Shown here in pieces: positions 34,816 through 39,384 of a DNA stretch of 39,384 bases. Location of the stretch: contig CALWIS010000259.1 in NCBI GenBank assembly GCA_944380795.1, positions 1 through 39,384 on the forward strand, written 5' to 3'. The notes under the pieces were generated by a model. It made no database searches, was not told the DNA's origin, and saw only the letters and a program-made list of their open reading frames with translations. The DNA is from an uncultured Clostridia bacterium. GTDB lineage: Bacteria > Bacillota > Clostridia > Oscillospirales > Acutalibacteraceae. Every line of letters starts with the position of its first letter. Position 1 is the first letter of the stretch. Position numbers and translations under genes: made by a program.

Positions 34816-36201
34816 ATGAGCAAGCAGGTTAACCTGCTGGAAGGCAGTATTTTTGGAAAACTCACAAAGCTGGCCATGCCCATTATGATGACAGCTTTTG
34901 TCCAGATGGCCTACAATCTGGTGGATATGATCTGGATTGGTGCACTGGGGAGCGGGGCAGTAGCGGCCGTGGGCGCAGCAGGCATTTATTTATGGATCGC
35001 CGACAGCTGCACCTCGGTTGCCAAAATGGGCGGACAGATTAAAGTGGCCCATTCGGTAGGGGAAGGCGACCTGAAAAAAGCCCGAAGTTTTGCAGCCGGC
35101 GCTTTCCAAATGGGCGTGTTTATCATTCTGTTGTGTATGGCAGTGGTGGTATGTGGGCACCAACTTATGGTAGGCGTTTTCCAATTTACCGATGCCAAGA
35201 TCCACAATGATGCAGTGGCCTACCTGTTGATAACTGGTACAGCAGGTATATTTTTTAGCACAATCAACCAAGTGTATACTGGAGTTTATACCGGTATAGG
35301 GGATTCCAAAAGCCCATTTTGGGCCACAGCGGTGGGATTGGTGTTGAATCTAATCCTAGACCCGGTGCTTATCTTTGGCATTGGACCCATTCCAGCTATG
35401 GGGGTAACAGGCGCAGCGTTGGCGACGGCTGGAGCGCAGGGTGTGGTGACTCTGCTGTTCTTGGTACTTTCTAAAGGGCAGAAGCGCTTTTTTGTCAATA
35501 TCCCGGTGTTTAAAAAACCGGATTGGGATCACCTGAAGCAGATTTGGAAACTGGGTCTTCCGGTGGGAATTCAAAATGTGTTTATGTCTGGCCTGTCCCT
35601 GATTATTTCCAGCATGGTGGCCGGATGGGGAGCCGGTGCGGTGGCAGTGCAGAAGGTAGGCGGACAGATTGAGAGTATCTCCTGGATGATTGCCAGCGGT
35701 TTCTCCATGGCGGTCAATGCCTTTGTGGGGCAAAACTATGGTGCAGGCAAAATGCGTCGGGTAAAGTCTGGGTATCAGATGGCTATGATTTTAATGATGG
35801 TATGGGGATTTTTATGTACCTTGGCCTTGGTGGTATTCCCAGAGTTTATATTTCAAATTTTTATCCGGGAGCAAGATGTGCTGCCGTTAGGAGTATCCTA
35901 CTTGCGTATTCTGGGGGTTTGCCAGATGTTTGTGTGTATGGAAGGATGTTCCACAGGCGTATTTAATGGCTTAGGAGAGACCAAAGTACCTTCGGTAGTA
36001 AGTGTCATTTTTAACTTGATGCGAATTCCTTTAGCGCTGTTGCTGTCGGCCACACCTTTAGGTCTGGATGGTATTTGGTGGGCGATTACTATTAGTGCCA
36101 TTTGTAAGGGCTTGGTGCTCACGGTATGGTATTTACTTTATGCATGGAAGAAAAGGCTCTATGATATGGGGACAGAAACAGATATTTTTGTGCAGTCGTA
36201 A
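34816..36201 (+). CDS. MATE-family multidrug/cation antiporter
   Basis: 461 residues from ATG 34816 (GGGAG upstream), twelve hydrophobic segments in two halves. Family features: NLLEGSIFGKLTKLAMPIMM at the start, YNLVDMIWIGALGSGAVAAVGAAG in helix 2, GTAGIFFSTINQVYTGVYTGIGDSKSP, and in the second half GLPVGIQNVFMSGLSLIISSMV. MATE exporters use Na+ or H+ gradients to expel drugs or metabolites; the substrate here is unknown. Upstream leader has a terminator. Confidence 0.94.
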   Translation: MSKQVNLLEGSIFGKLTKLAMPIMMTAFVQMAYNLVDMIWIGALGSGAVAAVGAAGIYLWIADSCTSVAKMGGQIKVAHSVGEGDLKKARSFAAGAFQMGVFIILLCMAVVVCGHQLMVGVFQFTDAKIHNDAVAYLLITGTAGIFFSTINQVYTGVYTGIGDSKSPFWATAVGLVLNLILDPVLIFGIGPIPAMGVTGAALATAGAQGVVTLLFLVLSKGQKRFFVNIPVFKKPDWDHLKQIWKLGLPVGIQNVFMSGLSLIISSMVAGWGAGAVAVQKVGGQIESISWMIASGFSMAVNAFVGQNYGAGKMRRVKSGYQMAMILMMVWGFLCTLALVVFPEFIFQIFIREQDVLPLGVSYLRILGVCQMFVCMEGCSTGVFNGLGETKVPSVVSVIFNLMRIPLALLLSATPLGLDGIWWAITISAICKGLVLTVWYLLYAWKKRLYDMGTETDIFVQS

Positions 36202-36227
36202 ACTTTTTGATACATCGGTTACCTGCC

Positions 36228-36256
36228 TTGCATAGCGGGAAAAAATAGGATATAAT
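36228..36256 (+). promoter_or_regulatory. Promoter of the second lipoprotein gene
   Basis: -35 TTGCAT (36228-36233), 17-bp spacer, perfect -10 TATAAT (36251-36256). Confidence 0.75.
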
Positions 36257-36319
36257 ATTTCCAAAAGTCCAGAAGGGGCAGGCCCCCATTGTGATGACCA
36301 AGAACAGGAGAACGATTTT

Positions 36320-36853
36320 ATGAACACAAAAATGAAAATTGCAGCTGTATTTGCTGCCGCACTGATGCTGCTTTCCTTCTCTGCCTGTGCAGTAAACATG
36401 CCCGATTCTTCCAATTCTTCCAATACATCTTCTGAAGCGGAGGCTACTCCCGAGCCGGAGGCTTCTGTGGATGAATCCCAGTTCGCCGATAACTTGGAAG
36501 GCTTGCAGGAGTATATGGTAGCGAAGGAGTATATTTCCGGTACGCCAGTGGATATGGAGGCCTCCTTTATTGGCGCTAAAGATGGAGTGAAGTATACCTG
36601 TAGTTATGAGGGTTCCAACAATATTACCATGGAACTGTATGAGTATGATACCAGCTCTCTTAATGAAACAGCTCAGGAGATCATCAATTCGGTAAAAGAA
36701 ACCGGTACCTTTGAACTTATGGGCATTACGGCGGAAGCAACCATGTCCGATAGCGGAAAATATCTAATGGTATATAAGGATTCTACCAGCGGCGAGGTAC
36801 ATGATACTCGTACCCAGCAGGTAAAGGAAGATTTTAAAGCTTTTAAAAAATAA
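36320..36853 (+). CDS. Secreted lipoprotein of unknown function
   Basis: 177 residues. Signal peptide MNTKMKIAAVFAAALMLLSF with lipobox FSAC, then a Ser/Asn/Glu/Pro-rich linker (about 27-50) and a ~125-residue mixed alpha/beta domain with several strand-like segments (KDGVKYTCSYEGS, ITMELYEYDTSS, TFELMGITAEATMSD, YLMVYKDSTSG). No family recognised; the domain could be DUF-like and surface exposed. AGGAGAACG precedes the ATG. It has its own promoter. Confidence 0.85.
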   Translation: MNTKMKIAAVFAAALMLLSFSACAVNMPDSSNSSNTSSEAEATPEPEASVDESQFADNLEGLQEYMVAKEYISGTPVDMEASFIGAKDGVKYTCSYEGSNNITMELYEYDTSSLNETAQEIINSVKETGTFELMGITAEATMSDSGKYLMVYKDSTSGEVHDTRTQQVKEDFKAFKK

Positions 36854-36865
36854 AATGGAAAGGAG

Positions 36866-36903
36866 CGCCGCATCATTGACGAGAATTCGTGAATGATGCG
36901 GCG
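36866..36903 (+). terminator. Large hairpin after the lipoprotein gene
   Basis: CGCCGCATCATT (36866-36877) pairs with AATGATGCGGCG (36892-36903) with an inner ACGA/TCGT; the T-run that follows is interrupted (TCCTGTTTGTTG). Ends the lipoprotein transcript or structures the next leader. Confidence 0.65.
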
Positions 36904-36933
36904 TCCTGTTTGTTGGGAAAGGGGGAAGGCGGG

Positions 36934-37431
36934 ATGGAGCCAAAAGTTGCAGGAGATAAAGGTGCTGTGTTTATCTTGGGGATTGTATACGCCCTGTTAG
37001 GAGGAATCTTCGTAGTAGTAGGCGTTATATTAGCGGCAGTTCTTTATAAGCAGGAAGCCCGTATGGTGGGAATTATTTTTGCGTCTATCGGCAGTGTTTT
37101 CCTAATTTTGGGTATTATCCTTTTGGTGTTGCGAACTCGCAAAAAGAAAATTGCCGAGCGGCTGGTGGATGGAGGAAAATATCTGTGGGCGGAAGTAATC
37201 GAACTGGCGCCCAATTATAACGTAAGAGTGAATAACCGGCATCCCTATGTTGCCCGTGCCCGCTATGTGGATGGGAACGGAACCGTGCATATTTTTAAGA
37301 GCCATAATCTATATGGGTATGTGGATGAATCCGTGCTGCATCAGCAAGTAAAGGTATACATAAAGGATAATAGTTTCAAAAAATACTATATGGATATTGA
37401 AGGTGTTCTTCCCAAAGTGGAAGAACACTAA
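36934..37431 (+). CDS. Small membrane protein of unknown function
   Basis: 165 residues from ATG 36934, preceded by GGAAAGGGGG; a GTG start at 36889 would lie in the upstream hairpin. Two transmembrane helices (about 10-35 and 42-65) then a basic KKKK-rich stop and a ~95-residue cytosolic or external beta domain with GKYLWAEVIELAPNYNVRVN, VARARYVDGNGTVHIFKSHN, VKVYIKDNSFKKYYMDIEG. The layout resembles DUF3592-type proteins, whose function is unknown. Spaced 21 bp before the LUD gene, probably co-transcribed. Confidence 0.75.
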   Translation: MEPKVAGDKGAVFILGIVYALLGGIFVVVGVILAAVLYKQEARMVGIIFASIGSVFLILGIILLVLRTRKKKIAERLVDGGKYLWAEVIELAPNYNVRVNNRHPYVARARYVDGNGTVHIFKSHNLYGYVDESVLHQQVKVYIKDNSFKKYYMDIEGVLPKVEEH

Positions 37432-37452
37432 TATAGAACGGAGGCAATGACA

Positions 37453-38124
37453 ATGGACGACAATAAGAAAAAGATCATGGAAATGCGCGTACAAAAGACA
37501 GTAGAGGCATTAAAGAAAAACGGGATGGAGGCAATGTACGCTCCCACCCGGAAAGAAGCCATTGAACAGGTGGCGGAATATCTGGAGGAAGGGCAGCTGG
37601 TGACATGCGGCGGCTCCATGACGTTGGAGGAGTGCGGGATTATGAATCTGCTGCGCAGCGGGCTGTATGAGTTTTTGGACAGAAGCGCTCCGGGAACAAC
37701 CCCTGACAAGGTGGAGGAGATCTACCGGATGGCATTCTGTGCAGACGCGTACCTCACCAGTTCCAATGCCATTACCGAACAGGGAGAGCTGTTTAATGTG
37801 GACGGAAACTGCAACCGGGTGGCCGCCATGCTGTATGGCCCCAAAAGCGTGATTGTGGTAGCAGGGTATAATAAGATCGTGGCCAATTTGGATGAGGCCG
37901 TGCTGCGGCTGAAAAAGGTGGCGGCTCCGGCAAACTGCATCCGCCTGAATCGGGATACCTATTGTGCCCACACAGGGGAATGTAAGGGAGTATGCGGCTC
38001 CATGGCGGAGGGATGTTCTTCCCCCGACAGAATTTGTGCCGGATATACGGTAATTGCCAAACAGCAGCCTCGCTATGCAGGGCGCATCAAGGTAATTTTG
38101 GTGGGAGAAGAGCTGGGATATTAA
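37453..38124 (+). CDS. LUD-domain (LutC/YkgG-type) protein
   Basis: 223 residues. ATG 37453 chosen because GGAGG (37440-37444) has 8-nt spacing to it but only 2 to the ATG at 37447. LUD core: LVTCGGSMTLEECGIMNLL, AFCADAYLTSSNAITEQGEL and NCNRVAAMLYGPKSVIVVAGYNKIV. The C-terminus has five cysteines (CAHTGECKGVCGSMAEGCSSPDRIC), possibly a metal site. Related proteins act in lactate oxidation with LutA and LutB, but neither is adjacent, so the role is uncertain. Confidence 0.88.
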   Translation: MDDNKKKIMEMRVQKTVEALKKNGMEAMYAPTRKEAIEQVAEYLEEGQLVTCGGSMTLEECGIMNLLRSGLYEFLDRSAPGTTPDKVEEIYRMAFCADAYLTSSNAITEQGELFNVDGNCNRVAAMLYGPKSVIVVAGYNKIVANLDEAVLRLKKVAAPANCIRLNRDTYCAHTGECKGVCGSMAEGCSSPDRICAGYTVIAKQQPRYAGRIKVILVGEELGY

Positions 38125-38151
38125 GAGCAAATAGTATAAATATATAAATAA

Positions 38152-38206
38152 AATACAGAGAGTTATTGAATTTGAAAGCGATTCAAAAACTCTCTGTATT
38201 TTTTAT
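38152..38206. terminator. Bidirectional terminator between the LUD gene and sleB
   Basis: Arms AATACAGAGAGTT and AACTCTCTGTATT with an inner TTGAAT/ATTCAA stem, A-rich before and T-rich after; ends both convergent genes. Confidence 0.9.
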
Positions 38207-38220
38207 TGTTAGTTATACCT

Positions 38221-38907
38221 TTAGGAGCAGAAGCGGTGGTTGCCGATAACGGTAATAATAGGGCGGGAGAAAATCCATTTATTGGTGGATTTAGCAGGAT
38301 TATAGTAGTAAATGGCACCGCCGGAGGGGTCGTTGCCGTTAATGGCATCCCGGGCGGCGCGGTAGGCGGAGTCTGCCACAGCGGCATTGACACCCCCATC
38401 ATCCAAGCAGGAAAAAGCACCGGGCTGATAGATGACACCTGCCAGTGTGTTGGGGAAGCTGGGGTGGGCTACTCGGTTTAGAATGACAGCCCCCACCGCC
38501 ACTTGACCGGAGTAGGGTTCGCCACGGGCTTCCGCAGATATAATCCGGGCGAGAAGGGCCACTTCATTTGCACTATAACCGCCAATGCCTGTAACACCAG
38601 CGGGGGCATCCCCCAGCCCAAGAGCGGCCAGAGTTTTTGGTCCGGCAATTCCATCTGCCGCCAGTCCCATTTGTTTTTGGAATTTTATGACGGCTTGTTC
38701 GGTTTGCGCTCCATAGATCCCGTCAATATTTCCAGTATAGAGCTGCCGGTCTTTGAGGACGGTTTGAATTTGCTTTACCTCTTCTCCCCGAGAACCGCGC
38801 CGGGAAAGGGCCGGTAGGGAGGAGTCGGCAAAGGAAACCACCAAGAGGACATTCACCAAAAGGATAATTGCAATTTTCCAGAGAAATAGAAATCGCTTTT
38901 TCGTCAT
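38221..38907 (-). CDS. sleB: Spore cortex-lytic enzyme
   Basis: 228 residues; the ATG at 38905-38907 has GGAGAG at 6-nt spacing. N-terminal signal/transmembrane helix (about 5-27), a peptidoglycan-binding domain (36-97) with SRRGSRGEEVKQIQTVL and GIYGAQTEQAVIKFQKQMGLAADG, and a C-terminal cell-wall hydrolase_2/CwlJ domain (from ~112) with the catalytic glutamate E126 in ISAEARGEPYSGQVAVGAVILNRV. SleB is a lytic transglycosylase that opens the cortex in germination. Its presence supports a spore-forming host. Monocistronic, pointing away from the rRNA promoters. Confidence 0.93.
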   Translation of the reverse strand: MTKKRFLFLWKIAIILLVNVLLVVSFADSSLPALSRRGSRGEEVKQIQTVLKDRQLYTGNIDGIYGAQTEQAVIKFQKQMGLAADGIAGPKTLAALGLGDAPAGVTGIGGYSANEVALLARIISAEARGEPYSGQVAVGAVILNRVAHPSFPNTLAGVIYQPGAFSCLDDGGVNAAVADSAYRAARDAINGNDPSGGAIYYYNPAKSTNKWIFSRPIITVIGNHRFCS

Positions 38908-39051
38908 ACACATCTCTCCTTTATAGAGAGTATCTACCAAAGCAAAAAGAAATATACCAAAAAGGCGTGTTCAGAAAAGTGAAGAAAATGTTGGAAAAAC
39001 TGACAAAACTCACAAACCGCAAAAAACGGCGAAGAAAAGAGGAAAAAGGCG

Positions 39052-39274
39052 TTGACAAGCGGGAGAAAGCGTGGTAGAATAGTCAAGCGCTCAACGGAGC
39101 GGAAAAAAATCTTGACAAACCTTGAGTGGTTGTGGTAAGATAGAAAAGTTCCACGAAAAGTGAGAGCAAAAAAAGTTCTTGACAAACCGGAAACGGTGTG
39201 ATAGAATAGAAAAGCTCTCGAGAAAAACTTCCGAGAAAAAAGTTCTTGACAAAGCCGAGAAGATGTGGTAAAAT
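39052..39274 (+). promoter_or_regulatory. Four tandem strong promoters of an rRNA operon
   Basis: Four units, each with a perfect TTGACA: 39052-39057/TAGAAT 39075-39080 (17 bp), 39112-39117/TAAGAT 39136-39141 (18), 39179-39184/TAGAAT 39202-39207 (17), 39246-39251/TAAAAT 39269-39274 (17). Spaced 60, 67 and 67 bp. Three of the four carry GTGGTA-type sequence just before the -10. Typical of rRNA operon promoters in Firmicutes. Confidence 0.85.
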
Positions 39275-39384
39275 GGTCAAGCACTTCGGAAGAAAACGGA
39301 GCGCACAGGACCTTGAAAATTAAACAACGAAAACAAGAAAAGGAACCCGTAATCCTTTTGAGGGATATGAAAGTATTCCAACCG
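39275..39384 (+). promoter_or_regulatory. Leader expected to precede 16S rRNA
   Basis: Contains ACCTTGAAAATTAAACAACG, as seen just upstream of rRNA genes in Firmicutes (boxA/processing region). No rRNA is present before the window ends. Confidence 0.65.

Overview
The window is the replication-origin region of a spore-forming, low-to-mid-GC Firmicute, most likely a gut clostridium of the Oscillospiraceae/Acutalibacteraceae type (inference). Supporting this are the Firmicute gene order around dnaA and rpmH, the presence of Noc, ParA and ParB together, RemB, an Oxa1-type YidC without an obvious lipobox, and a spore cortex-lytic enzyme (SleB). Genes diverge from an origin near 12.6-14.6 kb. The left arm reads on the minus strand: dnaA, dnaN, rlbA/yaaA, recF, remB, a zinc-ribbon membrane protein, gyrB, two YcxB-like membrane proteins, gyrA. 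The right arm reads on the plus strand: rpmH, rnpA, yidD, yidC, khpB/jag, mnmE, mnmG, rsmG, noc, parA, parB, serS, an acyl-ACP thioesterase, guaB, then three tRNAs (Met, Glu, Val).

Region by region. 1-3.2 kb holds the end of tex, a small AT-rich insert (a ribbon-helix-helix protein diverging from a SLOG-like protein), an M14 metallopeptidase and a lipoprotein. 3.2-12.6 kb is the gyrase/recF/dnaN arm. 12.6-14.6 kb carries oriC in two parts flanking dnaA. The dnaA-dnaN gap contains a GC cluster followed by five TAG-type triplets, which looks like a DnaA-trio, plus noncanonical DnaA boxes. 14.6-24.8 kb is the ribosome, tRNA-modification and chromosome-segregation arm, with two perfect parS sites. 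24.8-29.2 kb is serS to the tRNA cluster. 29.2-38.1 kb is accessory: an unknown coiled-coil protein, a PNPOx-like flavoprotein, a NUDIX-GNAT fusion, a PnuC-type transporter with an attenuator-like leader, an XRE regulator with a small partner, a membrane lipase, a MATE exporter with its own terminator-bearing leader, a lipoprotein, a membrane protein and a LUD-domain protein. 38.2-39.4 kb has sleB pointing left and, at the right edge, four tandem consensus promoters and a leader expected to precede an rRNA operon.

How the parts fit. DnaA would act at the 12.6-12.9 kb origin. ParA/ParB would segregate the origin through the parS sites at 20.7 and 23.0 kb. Noc, encoded here, could bind a perfect copy of the Bacillus Noc site found inside the M14 gene. 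RnpA, YidD and YidC form the usual RNase P/membrane-insertion block, and MnmE/MnmG modify tRNA wobble uridines. The items I consider least explained are the mirror-image RHH/SLOG promoter region, the structured leaders of the PnuC and MATE genes, the pair of YcxB-like genes inserted between gyrB and gyrA with an oddly displaced ribosome-binding site, and twin tRNA-type terminators exactly 100 bp apart. All assignments are from reading the sequence; no database search was possible.
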